Source of the DNA: Massilia sp. YIM B02763
GTDB taxonomy: Bacteria; Pseudomonadota; Gammaproteobacteria; Burkholderiales; Burkholderiaceae_D
Length of the DNA stretch: 64,000 bases
Reading direction: 5' to 3'
Assembly (NCBI RefSeq): GCF_030412015.1
Contig: NZ_JASNRD010000013.1
Location: 1 to 64,000, forward strand
Shown here: in pieces, positions 33,833 to 42,251 of the stretch
Layout of the letters: each line of letters opens with the position of its first letter
Position numbering within the stretch: position 1 is the stretch's first letter
Notes under the pieces: generated by a model
Database searches by the model: none
What the model saw: the letters and a program-made list of their open reading frames with translations, nothing else
Told to the model about the DNA's origin: nothing
Program-made: the position numbers and the translations under genes

Positions 33833-34041
33833 CAGACCTTCTTGAGGGCGCTGCCCTTGTGCGCGGCCTCGGCGCCCGTCTTGTCGCTCACGACGAGGTA
33901 TTCCGGATGGTCGGCGGACGCCGCGACCTCGTGGCCCTTGATGGCCGTGTGCGACGTCAGCTTCTTCTTCACCGTGCCCCGCACGGTGCCCTGCGAGGAA
34001 TGCCATTCGACCTTGTCGCCCGCCTTGAATTCGTCCGTCAT
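33832..34041 (-). CDS. DUF2945 (hypervirulence-associated TUDOR-like) protein
   Basis: 69 residues, typical for DUF2945. Conserved features are KAGDKVEWHSSQGTVRGTVKKKLT and DHPEYLVVSDKTGAEAAHKGSALKKV. The fold is a small beta barrel of the TUDOR type; function is unknown, although fungal relatives are called hypervirulence-associated. GGGAGG sits upstream. It is the first gene of the qseBC-like operon. Its TGA overlaps the response regulator ATG, an unusual fixed coupling. Confidence 0.88.
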   Translation of the reverse strand: MTDEFKAGDKVEWHSSQGTVRGTVKKKLTSHTAIKGHEVAASADHPEYLVVSDKTGAEAAHKGSALKKV

Positions 34042-34184
34042 GCTTGCCTCCCTTGATAAGATGAGCCGATTTCAACATAGATCGGCAGCCCTTCCCGCAC
34101 GTTTGAAAACCGCAACGGTCGCCGGGCTGTCACACTCCCGTAACACAGCCGCTTGTATGATTGGGAGAAACATCGGACAGGTAT

Positions 34185-34868
34185 ATGTATAACAGTACAC
34201 AACGGCTCCTGATCCTCGACGCGGACGGCACCACCATCGACGCGTTTTCCGCCATCGAGACCGCCTTTGCCCGCCACGGCCTCGTCATCGGCGACGAGGC
34301 GCGCTTCCAGAAGCGCCACAACCTCCTGAAATACCTGGGCGGGCTGAAGGAATTCCCCTCGATCATCCGCAAGAACCTGCGCAAGAACAGCCGCACCCGG
34401 CTGGTCGAGAGCCTCACCAGCGTGTACCGCGAGGAAGCCGCCTTGTACGACGGCATCCCCGAACTGATCCGCGAACTGATCGCCGCGCCCGACATCGTCG
34501 TCGGCATGGTCACCCGCAACATCACCAACGAGCCGCTCGAGACGCTGCGCCAGCTGTTCCTGCGCCACGACATCGACATCAACGAACTGGACTTCCTCGT
34601 CCACATCCCGCTCAGCGAAAAGAAGACGGCGCAGTTCCGCGCCATCCGCGAGCAGTTCGGCATCAACCCCGCGCGCGCCTACATCTGCGGCGACGAGCAC
34701 AAGGACTTCACGGCCGCCGTCAACACGGGCATGCACCCGTTCATGGTGTCCTATGGCTTCGAGGACCACGACCGCCTGACGGCGAAGTTCGACGTGCCGC
34801 CGGAGCTGATCTCGCGCACCTCGAAGGAACTGTGCCAGCGCGTGCGCCACGCGCTTGACCTGGCCTGA
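34185..34868 (+). CDS. HAD-superfamily hydrolase
   Basis: 227 residues. Motif I is LILDADGTTIDAF, with Ala between the two Asp residues. Motif II is GMVTRN with Thr, motif III is a Lys in SEKKTAQF, and motif IV is ICGDEHKDF. The cap domain lies after motif I. The motifs support a phosphatase-type HAD enzyme, but the substrate is not recognisable. The ATG at 34185 is taken; a TTG at 34161 is in frame with a GGGAGA nearby and cannot be excluded. It is convergent to the MFS gene, 4 bases away. Confidence 0.83.
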   Translation: MYNSTQRLLILDADGTTIDAFSAIETAFARHGLVIGDEARFQKRHNLLKYLGGLKEFPSIIRKNLRKNSRTRLVESLTSVYREEAALYDGIPELIRELIAAPDIVVGMVTRNITNEPLETLRQLFLRHDIDINELDFLVHIPLSEKKTAQFRAIREQFGINPARAYICGDEHKDFTAAVNTGMHPFMVSYGFEDHDRLTAKFDVPPELISRTSKELCQRVRHALDLA

Positions 34869-34872
34869 ATCG

Positions 34873-36288
34873 TCACGCCGGCGCCCGCCGCAGGCGGCTG
34901 GCGCTGACGCACAGCGCGATGACGGTCGCCGCCACGGCGATGGCTAGGCACAGCCGGATCGCCTGCATGCCCGCCGCGCCGCCGGCCAGGTCGCGGTCGA
35001 AGATCGACAGGACGATGCCCACCACCGCGGTGCCGAAGCACTGGCCGAAGGTGCGGACGATGGACAGGATGCCGGATGCGCTGCCGCTGCGTTCGCGCGC
35101 CACGCTGCCCAGCATCTCGCGGTTGTTCGGACTCTGGAACAGGCCGAAGCCGACGCCGCACAGCAGGTTGCGCCAGGCGATGTCCCAGGCTTGCGCCTGC
35201 GCCGGCAGCAGCGCCAGGCAGGCCAGTCCCGCCGCCAGCAGCGCCAGGCCGGTCGTCGACAATATGGCGGGTGGATAGCGGTCTGCCAAGCGTCCCGCAT
35301 GCGGCGCGGCCAGCATGATGCCGATCGGCCAGGGCGTGAACAGCAGGGCCGAACGCAGCGCCGAATCGGCGTACACCGCCTGGAACAGGAAAGGCAGCGC
35401 GACGAAGGTGATGCCCTGGCCGAAGAAGGAGGCCAGCGAGGCCAGGGCCGCCAGCGAGAAGCGCGGCGTGGCGAAGATGTCGAGCGGGACCAGCGGCGCG
35501 GCGGCGCGGCGCTGGCGCCGGACGAACGCCCAGCCGGCAAGGAAGGCGATTGCCCCGTACATGGCGGCCGTCCGTCCTGCCCGCGGCTCCGTCCCCAGGT
35601 GCGCGCAGGCATCCGCGGCCAGGATGAACGCGCCCATGGCGGCGGCCGACAGCACGGCCCCGGCGCCGTCGAAGCCCGCACGGGCCGCTTGCCGCTTGTC
35701 GGGCACCGCGCGCAGCCCCAGCGCCAGGCCGATGGCGCCCAGCGGCACGTTGATCGCGAACAGCCAGGGCCAGCCCAGCCAGGACAGGATGGCGCCCCCC
35801 AGCGTGGGACCGATTGCCGTGTTCGCGGCGATCAGGAGCGCATTCAAGCCCAGGATGCGCCCCAGCAGGCGGTTCGGGAAGATCGTCCGGTGGATGGCCG
35901 GCGCGATGCTCAGGCACGCCGCCCCGCCGACGCCCTGCAGCACGCGCAGCGCCGTGAGCAGTTCCAGCGACGGCGCCAGCGCGCAGCCGAGCGAAGCCAG
36001 CGTGAACACGGCCAGGCCGGCGGCGAACAGGCGCCGGAAGCCGATGCGCGCCGCCAGCGCCGCGAAGATCGCCAAGGTCATGGCGACAGCCAGCAGGTAG
36101 CCGTTGGCCACCCACAGCGCGGCGCCCGCCGGCGCCTCCAGCGCGCGGGCGATCTGCGGCAGCGCCACGTTGATCATGCTGCCGTCCAGGACGGCCATCG
36201 TCGTCGCCGTCATGACGGCGATCATCGCCAGGCGGCGCTCGGGGCCGGGCAAGCCTTCGTCGCCCGGCATGTCGGAGAACAGTTCCAT
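34873..36288 (-). CDS. DHA2-type MFS exporter
   Basis: 471 residues with about 14 hydrophobic segments. The family motifs VLDGSMINVALPQIARAL, ALRVLQGVGGAACLSIAPAI and a C motif near ANTAIGPTLGGAI are present. These are proton antiporters for drugs or dyes. The start at 36288 (MELFSDMPG) follows GAAAGG. Divergent from a LysR gene 145 bases away, a frequent regulator/transporter arrangement, so that LysR protein is its likely controller. Confidence 0.88.
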   Translation of the reverse strand: MELFSDMPGDEGLPGPERRLAMIAVMTATTMAVLDGSMINVALPQIARALEAPAGAALWVANGYLLAVAMTLAIFAALAARIGFRRLFAAGLAVFTLASLGCALAPSLELLTALRVLQGVGGAACLSIAPAIHRTIFPNRLLGRILGLNALLIAANTAIGPTLGGAILSWLGWPWLFAINVPLGAIGLALGLRAVPDKRQAARAGFDGAGAVLSAAAMGAFILAADACAHLGTEPRAGRTAAMYGAIAFLAGWAFVRRQRRAAAPLVPLDIFATPRFSLAALASLASFFGQGITFVALPFLFQAVYADSALRSALLFTPWPIGIMLAAPHAGRLADRYPPAILSTTGLALLAAGLACLALLPAQAQAWDIAWRNLLCGVGFGLFQSPNNREMLGSVARERSGSASGILSIVRTFGQCFGTAVVGIVLSIFDRDLAGGAAGMQAIRLCLAIAVAATVIALCVSASRLRRAPA

Positions 36289-36433
36289 GACAGCCTTTCC
36301 GTGCCGGGGCACGCGTCGATCAGGCTGTCGACTATAGCGGCGCGGCCGGCATGGCGGAAGACGCGCGGGCTGCAATGACACCCTGCGTGCGGCGCCATGT
36401 CACGGCGCGGCCCGTGCATGCTAGCATCGGCGC

Positions 36434-37381
36434 ATGTCCGACATCGACCTGAACCTGATCGTCGCCCTCGACTGCCTGCTGGCGGAAGGCAGCGTGGCCG
36501 GGGCCGCGCGCCGCCTGGGCCTGAGCGCCTCGGCGATGAGCCGTACGCTGGCGCGCCTGCGCGCGGCCACGGGCGACCCCTTGCTGGTGCGGGCCGGGCG
36601 GCAGATGGTGCTGACCCCGCATGCCGAGGCGCTGCGCGAACGCACGCGGCACACGGTGCAGGAGGCCCGCGCCGTGCTGCGCCCGTCCGCGGCGGCGCTG
36701 GATCCGGCGACGCTGGCGCGCACCTTCACGATCCGCGCCAACGACGGTTTCGTGGAAGTGTTCGCGGCCCGCCTGATCGCCGCGGCGGCGGCCGCCGCGC
36801 CCCGGGTACGCCTGCGCTTCGCGCCGAAACCGGACAAGACGGCGGCGCCCCTGCGCGACGGCGTCGTGGACCTGGAGATCGGCGTGCTGGGCGAGATGGC
36901 GCCGGAAGTGCGGCTGCAGGCACTGTTCCGCGACCGCTTCGTCGGCGTCGTGCGCGACGGCCATCCGCTCGCCTGCGCAGGCCCCGTCGATGCGGCGCAG
37001 TACGCCGCGCTCGGGCACGTGGTGACCTCGCGCCGCGGACGCCACGACGGCCCGGTCGACGCGGCGCTGGCGGCGCTGGGACTGGAGCGCAAGGTCGTCG
37101 CCATCGTGCCCAGCTTTCCGGCGGCGCTGGCCGTCGCGCGCGCCTCCGACCTGGCGGCCCTGCTGCCGGCGTCGTTCTGCGCCGCCGGCCCGGCCGGCGT
37201 GCATGCGTTCGAACTGCCGGTGGCGACGGCGCCGATCACGGTGTCGCAGATGTGGCACCCGCGGCTCGACGCCGATCCCGCGCACCGCTGGCTGCGCCAG
37301 CTCGTGCTGGCGACGTGCCGGCGCGAGGATCAGAAGCCGTACCAGAACAGCAGCACGCTGGCCGCCCCGAAGATCCAGTAG
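36434..37381 (+). CDS. LysR-family regulator (NodD/LeuO-like)
   Basis: 315 residues. It starts MSDIDLNLIVALDCLLAEGSVAGAARRLGLSASAMSRTLARLR in outline, the NodD-like HTH type. The effector domain begins TFTIRANDGFVEVFA. Divergent from the DHA2 exporter gene. The last 17 or so codons overlap the 3' end of a convergent gene by 52 bases, so the C-terminus (after LATCRRED) is longer than usual. The extension looks like read-on into the neighbour rather than a conserved domain. Confidence 0.87.
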   Translation: MSDIDLNLIVALDCLLAEGSVAGAARRLGLSASAMSRTLARLRAATGDPLLVRAGRQMVLTPHAEALRERTRHTVQEARAVLRPSAAALDPATLARTFTIRANDGFVEVFAARLIAAAAAAAPRVRLRFAPKPDKTAAPLRDGVVDLEIGVLGEMAPEVRLQALFRDRFVGVVRDGHPLACAGPVDAAQYAALGHVVTSRRGRHDGPVDAALAALGLERKVVAIVPSFPAALAVARASDLAALLPASFCAAGPAGVHAFELPVATAPITVSQMWHPRLDADPAHRWLRQLVLATCRREDQKPYQNSSTLAAPKIQ

Positions 37382-37803
37382 TCGATGGGCGCCCCAAGCG
37401 CCCAGCGCTTGTGCCAGGACACGTGTTCCCGCTTGAAGCGGCGCCACCCGAAGGCCGGGTTGATGAGGAACCAGAGGAAGTCCTCGACGATCCAGAACAC
37501 CATCACGGACGCCATCACGCGCGCTTCCAGCTGCAACGACCACTCGCCCATGAAGAACAGGGGGAAGTGGAAGAACACGCCGATGAAGGAAAACATCCAC
37601 AGGTGGTAGCCGGTCAGCGCGCGGCCGCCCCAGAAGATGTCGAGCAGCACGTGCTCCTCGATGCGCCAGGTCGGCAGGTTGGCGGCCCAGCCGCCCTCCC
37701 CCTCGATCTCGACCTCGACGCGCGCGAACAGGTAGGCGGCCGCCAGCACGGCCAGCAGCGTCGACGCGAGCTGGCCGGAAGAAGATAATTCAAACGTGGA
37801 CAT
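37330..37803 (-). CDS. Integral membrane protein of unknown function
   Basis: 157 residues with four to five predicted membrane segments. Segments include LASTLLAVLAAAYLF, YHLWMFSFIGVFFHFPLFF, VMASVMVFWIVEDFLWFLI and IDYWIFGAASVLLFWYGF. Many Trp and Phe residues line the helices. An acidic loop (EVEIEGEGGW) follows helix 1. The start overlaps the end of the glycosyltransferase gene by 14 bases, so it is coupled to it. I do not recognise a family. It may modify or export the glycolipid product. Confidence 0.78.
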   Translation of the reverse strand: MSTFELSSSGQLASTLLAVLAAAYLFARVEVEIEGEGGWAANLPTWRIEEHVLLDIFWGGRALTGYHLWMFSFIGVFFHFPLFFMGEWSLQLEARVMASVMVFWIVEDFLWFLINPAFGWRRFKREHVSWHKRWALGAPIDYWIFGAASVLLFWYGF

Positions 37804-38965
37804 CGTCGCTTTCGTGTTGGTTCAGCACCGTCTCCAGCACATGCAGGGCGGCGTGCGGCCGTCCCAGGGCGCGCGCGCTGGCGCGCATCGCCTCCAGCCG
37901 GGCGGGGTGCGCGATCAGGTAGCGGATGCGGTATTCGAGCGTCTGCAGGTCGAAGGCCTTGAGCGCGGCGCCATGCTCGAGCAGGAAGTTGGCGTTGTGT
38001 TCCTCCTGGCCGGGGATCGGCGCGTTGACGATCATCGGCAGGCCCATCGCCAGGCATTCGGCCGTGGTGGCGCCGCCCGGCTTGGTGATGGCGAGGTCGG
38101 CGCAGGCCATCAGGCGCTCGACCTGGTCGGTGAATCCCAGCGCCGCCAGCCGGCCCGGGTGGCGCACGGCCAGGCGCTGCAGGGCGGCCAGTTCTTCCTC
38201 GTTCCGGCCGGCCAGGACGATCAGCTGGAAGTTGCCGGGAATGGCCAGCAGCCGCTGCGCCACGCCGGACAGGCCGCCCAGGCCGGCGCCGCCGCCCATC
38301 AGCAGCAGCGTCGTCAGCGCCGGGTCGAGGCCCAGCGCGCGGGCGCATTCGGCCCGCGACGGCGCGCGCGCGAAGGCCGGCATGATCGGGATGCCGGTGA
38401 CATGGACGAGGTGGGCGGGAATGCCGGCGTCGCGCATGCGGAACGCCACTTCGTCGTTGGCGGCGAAATAGCCGGCGATGTGCGGATGGACCCACATGCG
38501 GTGCAGGTCGAAGTCCGTCACCTGCACGTAGACGGGGCAGGACAGCACCCCCGCCGCGATCTGCTGCGACAGGATCTCGGCCGGCTGGAAATGGGTGCAG
38601 ACGATGGCGCTGGGCGCCAGCGCGGCGATCTCGTGGACCAGCTTGCGGCTGTCGCGCCGTTCGATCCAGCGTCGCAGGCGGTTGACCCAGCCGTCGGGGC
38701 ACGCGTCGTTGCTGAGGCGGTAGACATGGCTCCACAAGCCGGGCGCGCGCTTGACGAGCAGGATGTAGAGATCGGTGTAGACCTTGCGCAGGCGCCGCGT
38801 GGCGAAGGCCATCGCGTCGAGGTGGATGGCGTCGGCGTCGCCGTAGACGATGGCGGCGCTGGCCCGGATCGCCTCGGCGGCGCGGGTATGCCCGGCGCCG
38901 GCGGGCACGCTCAGCAGGAGGATCCGTTTCCCGGCCATGCGCAGGTGGAGGTCGTTGCCGTTCAT
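37790..38965 (-). CDS. MGDG synthase-like glycosyltransferase
   Basis: 391 residues. The N-terminal domain begins ILLLSVPAGAGHTRAAEAIRAS, the GxGH..AA motif of monogalactosyldiacylglycerol synthase and processive diacylglycerol glycosyltransferases. The C-terminal GT28-type domain shows LLLMGGGAGLGGLS, LGFTDQVERLMACADLAITKPGGATTAECLAMGLPMI and the UDP-sugar-binding GQEEHNANFL. The product is likely a membrane glycolipid. ATG at 38965 is chosen, with another at 38938. The overlapping membrane protein gene follows. Confidence 0.86.
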   Translation of the reverse strand: MNGNDLHLRMAGKRILLLSVPAGAGHTRAAEAIRASAAIVYGDADAIHLDAMAFATRRLRKVYTDLYILLVKRAPGLWSHVYRLSNDACPDGWVNRLRRWIERRDSRKLVHEIAALAPSAIVCTHFQPAEILSQQIAAGVLSCPVYVQVTDFDLHRMWVHPHIAGYFAANDEVAFRMRDAGIPAHLVHVTGIPIMPAFARAPSRAECARALGLDPALTTLLLMGGGAGLGGLSGVAQRLLAIPGNFQLIVLAGRNEEELAALQRLAVRHPGRLAALGFTDQVERLMACADLAITKPGGATTAECLAMGLPMIVNAPIPGQEEHNANFLLEHGAALKAFDLQTLEYRIRYLIAHPARLEAMRASARALGRPHAALHVLETVLNQHESDDVHV

Positions 38966-39031
38966 GGATCCCACTCTAGCCACCGAATGTGACCCGGCCA
39001 TGACGGCCGGGCCGGACGCCGCGCGCGGCGC

Positions 39032-41020
39032 TCAGGCGTTGCGCCAGCGCCGGCGCGCCAGCGCGCCCATCAGGCCCATGCCGCCCAGGACCAGGGCGAC
39101 GCTGCCCGGTTCCGGCACCTCGGCCGCGGCCAGGTCGATGTTGGTGTAGACGCCGTCGAAGCGGTAGTTGACGGCCAGGCTGCCGACGGACAGCACGCGC
39201 AGCAGCGCCTGGAAGTTGGCATCGTTCGACAGGTCGCCCTGGAAGCGCAGCACGGAGCCGGCCGCATCCCCAATGCCCGTCAGGGTCAGGCGCGCGCCGG
39301 CGGCGATGTCGCCCAGTGCGTCGAACACCAGCGAGGTGCCGCCGAAGTCGATCGTGGAGTCGGCCCCGAGCACCAGGCTGGCAAAGGTCTGCTTGCGGTC
39401 GAACAGGCCGCCCACGTCGAGCGTACCGCCGGCCAGCACGAGCGTGGCGGCCGGGTCGATGGCGCCGTCACCCTGCAGGGCGAAGGTGCCGCTCGCGAGC
39501 ACGATGCTGGCGAAATGGGAGATCGCGCCGCCGTATGCGAAGGCGTTGCCCTTGCCCGCATCGACCGTCATGCTGTTCTTGCCGCCGCTGCCGCCGTCGA
39601 TGTCGCCGATGATGCGGGCGTTGCCGCCGTCGATGAACAGCGCATTGATGCCGCTGCCCATGCGGATCGCCTGGCCGCTGCTGCCACCGTCGATCAGGCC
39701 GGCATTGCGGATGACCGTGGCGTCGGCCTTCGTCAGGATCGCCGCAGTCGCGCGGCCGCCGCCCACGATGGCGCCGCCGCCGCGGTTGTCGATGGTAATG
39801 GTAAAACCGCTGGCCTCGCCCGAACCGACGATGGCGGAATCGCTTGCCCCGCGGATGGTCCCGCCGGCCTGGTTGACGACGGTGGCGTTCGCGTACAGGC
39901 CTTCGCGCAGGCCCCCGCTCAGGTCGTTGCCGGCCAGCGTGATGCCGCGGCCCACCGCGTTCGTGTTGCCGGCAGCAACCTGGCCTTCGATCAGGCCGGC
40001 ATTGACGATGCGGCCGCCGCCGGCCGAGATGCCCTCGCTGTAGGCCAGGCCGCTGGACGGGGCGCTGACCGCGTTCAGCGAGCGGATCGTGCCCGTGTTG
40101 ACGATGTCGACCGTGCCGTCCACGTCGATGCCGTCGCCGTCGCCCGTGATGCCGTTGCCGCTGATGGTGCCGTGGTTGACGACCGTGACGACCTGCCTGG
40201 CGTTGAAGCCGTCCACATTGATGCCGCCGCCGTCGTTGCCGCGGATGATGCCGCCCGCGGCATTGCTCACGTCCAGCGTGAACGACGTGCCGGCCGTGGC
40301 CTGCTCGGCCGTGATGCCGTGGCGGCCGCCATCGACCAGGCCGGTGGCGGCGTTGGCGACGCGGATGCCCGAATTGGACTGGCCGTCGATGCCGTCGCTG
40401 GTGCCGGCCCTGGCCGTCGCCGAACGGATCGTACCGGCATTGTTCACCACGCCGTTGGCGCCCGGACGCACGGCGTCCGCCTCGCTGGCCGCCAGCAGGC
40501 CGCCGGCGTAGTTGTTGACGACGTTGGCGCCGGTGACGACCGAGAAGTCGACGGCCTGGGCCCCGCCCGCCGACGCATTCGTCGAGATCATCGCGCCGTA
40601 GTTGTTCAGCACCACGCTGGACGCCGGCACGTTCATCTGGACGACGTCCGCATCGGCCGTGCGCATCGTCGCCGCCGTGTTGGTACTGCTGCCGTTGTTG
40701 ATCGTCAGGTTCGTCACGCCCTTGTTGTCGCGGATCGCGCGTCCCGTGCCGGTCTGGGCGATCGTGCCCTGGTTGTCGAGCGTCGCGTTGTTGCCCGTGA
40801 TCGCCACGGCCACCGTCGAGCCGCCCAGCGTCAGCGACGCCCCCAGGGCGATGCTGCCCTTTTCTCCGCTTGCGCTGCCCAGCGTCTGCGCCGTCGTCAC
40901 TGGCCCCGTGATGGTGAACGGGGTCGCATGAACGGGAGCCGCGCCCCAGGCGAGTGCCAGGGCCAGCAAGGTGGCGCCGGCCAGTGTGCGGTGCGCGAAG
41001 GGGAGCGAAGGAGCGGGCAT
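39032..41020 (-). CDS. Beta-helix PEP-CTERM surface protein, 662 aa
   Basis: Signal peptide ends VHA. The body is a long chain of right-handed beta-helix repeats, each turn ending in patterns such as VVNNAGTIRS, VVNHGTISGN, IVNTGTIRS, VVNQAGGTIRGAS and IRNAGLIDGGSS. The C-terminus has VPEPGSVALVLGGMGLMGALARRR, the PEP-CTERM sorting signal of exosortase. Such proteins are anchored to or released from the cell surface and often act in extracellular matrix. There is no autotransporter barrel. The gene is isolated, divergent from a 129-aa protein. Confidence 0.87.
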   Translation of the reverse strand: MPAPSLPFAHRTLAGATLLALALAWGAAPVHATPFTITGPVTTAQTLGSASGEKGSIALGASLTLGGSTVAVAITGNNATLDNQGTIAQTGTGRAIRDNKGVTNLTINNGSSTNTAATMRTADADVVQMNVPASSVVLNNYGAMISTNASAGGAQAVDFSVVTGANVVNNYAGGLLAASEADAVRPGANGVVNNAGTIRSATARAGTSDGIDGQSNSGIRVANAATGLVDGGRHGITAEQATAGTSFTLDVSNAAGGIIRGNDGGGINVDGFNARQVVTVVNHGTISGNGITGDGDGIDVDGTVDIVNTGTIRSLNAVSAPSSGLAYSEGISAGGGRIVNAGLIEGQVAAGNTNAVGRGITLAGNDLSGGLREGLYANATVVNQAGGTIRGASDSAIVGSGEASGFTITIDNRGGGAIVGGGRATAAILTKADATVIRNAGLIDGGSSGQAIRMGSGINALFIDGGNARIIGDIDGGSGGKNSMTVDAGKGNAFAYGGAISHFASIVLASGTFALQGDGAIDPAATLVLAGGTLDVGGLFDRKQTFASLVLGADSTIDFGGTSLVFDALGDIAAGARLTLTGIGDAAGSVLRFQGDLSNDANFQALLRVLSVGSLAVNYRFDGVYTNIDLAAAEVPEPGSVALVLGGMGLMGALARRRWRNA

Positions 41021-41174
41021 GCGACGTTCCGGGAAAAGATGGTGTTGTCAAATTTAAACTGCTTTTATGACAAGAAAATGACGTATCGGGAATTGCATCT
41101 TGGATACAACTACCCGCTTCCCATGCCGGCCGGCTCTGCTAGACTGCGCCGCTGTCCCACCAACCGGAGTTGTC

Positions 41175-41564
41175 ATGCCTACCTTCGCCGCGCGCATCAT
41201 GGCGCTCGCACTTGCCGTCATTGCGCTGGCGCTGTGCACCCTCGCCTGGCAATCGACGCGCCACGACGCCGTGCCCGACAAGGGAAGCAGCTACCAGGCC
41301 GTCGCGCTGACGAATGGCCAGGTCTACTTCGGCCGCCTGGAGCGGGCGGCCACGGGCTACCTGGCCTTGCGCGACGTGTTCTACGTGCAGACCCGCCAGA
41401 ACCCGGACACGCGCGCCGTCGCCAACGTGCTCGTCAAGCGGGGCAGCGAGGCGCACGGGCCGGACCGCATGCTGGTCAACCGCCAGCAGGTGCTGCTGGT
41501 GGAACCGGTCGGCGCCGACTCGCAGATCGGCAAGCTGATCGCCGAGCAGCGCGGCAAGCCCTAG
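41175..41564 (+). CDS. Membrane-anchored protein of unknown function
   Basis: 129 residues. One N-terminal membrane helix (IMALALAVIALALCTLAW, about residues 8-25) is followed by a small soluble domain. The domain shows AVALTNGQVYFGRLERAATGYLALRDVFYVQ and HGPDRMLVNRQQVLLVEPV, probably a beta fold outside the membrane. The start at 41175 follows a GGAG. I recognise the general pattern from Burkholderiales genomes but no assigned function. Confidence 0.8.
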   Translation: MPTFAARIMALALAVIALALCTLAWQSTRHDAVPDKGSSYQAVALTNGQVYFGRLERAATGYLALRDVFYVQTRQNPDTRAVANVLVKRGSEAHGPDRMLVNRQQVLLVEPVGADSQIGKLIAEQRGKP

Positions 41565-41570
41565 CAGGCG

Positions 41571-42251
41571 TCACGCCGGCGGCTCGTGTTCGGCGCCGCG
41601 GCGCCCGAGACCCAGACCGAGGCCGGCGCCCAGGCCGCCGCCGCCACCGTCGCCCCCTCCACCACCGCCACCACCGCCGCCCTTGCCCCCTTCGTTCCTG
41701 CCGCGCGCGCCGCCGCCCTGCACGCGGGTCGGCCCCTGCAGCGGAATGGCGACGCCGGGCACGGGGCCCAGGTCGAGCGCCTCGCGGATGAAGTCGCGCA
41801 GCGCGATCACCAGTTCGGCCGTGTGGATCGGGCGGCCGGCCGCCATGTCGGTGGCGGCTTGCGCGGCCATGCGGCACTGCGCCTCGGTGCCCAGCAGCAG
41901 GATGTCGGCCAGCGCGCCTTCGACCGCGTCGCGGATGCGGCGCGAGCGCTCCGAGCCCGCGCGTGCTTCCACCGTGCCCAGGTCTTCGGCCGCTTCCTGC
42001 CCCGTCGTGCGCACGTCGCGCAGATGGGTCGGGTCGACGGTCAGCTCGCCCGTGAACGAGCCGCCCAGCGTGCGGTAGGCCGCGATCAGCGTGCGCAGGC
42101 GCTCGTTGATCTGGCGGTTCATGCGCTCGCGGCGCTGCTGGATCGTCTGCATCATGAGCACGCGGATGCCCACGCCGATCAGGGTGAACAGCAGGAGGCC
42201 GAACAGCGTCGTCAGCGCGGCCTGCCAGGAACTGAAGTCGAAGCCGCGCAT
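41571..42251 (-). CDS. Membrane protein with Gly-rich tail
   Basis: 226 residues. One N-terminal helix (ALTTLFGLLLFTLIGVGI) is followed by an arginine-rich amphipathic segment (QQRRERMNRQINERLRTLIAAYRTLGG) and a helical domain to about residue 165. The tail is almost pure glycine (GGGGGGGGGGDGGGGGLG). The ATG overlaps the stop of the solute-binding protein gene (TGATG at 42249-42253), so it is coupled to that gene. I do not recognise the family. Confidence 0.75.
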   Translation of the reverse strand: MRGFDFSSWQAALTTLFGLLLFTLIGVGIRVLMMQTIQQRRERMNRQINERLRTLIAAYRTLGGSFTGELTVDPTHLRDVRTTGQEAAEDLGTVEARAGSERSRRIRDAVEGALADILLLGTEAQCRMAAQAATDMAAGRPIHTAELVIALRDFIREALDLGPVPGVAIPLQGPTRVQGGGARGRNEGGKGGGGGGGGGGDGGGGGLGAGLGLGLGRRGAEHEPPA

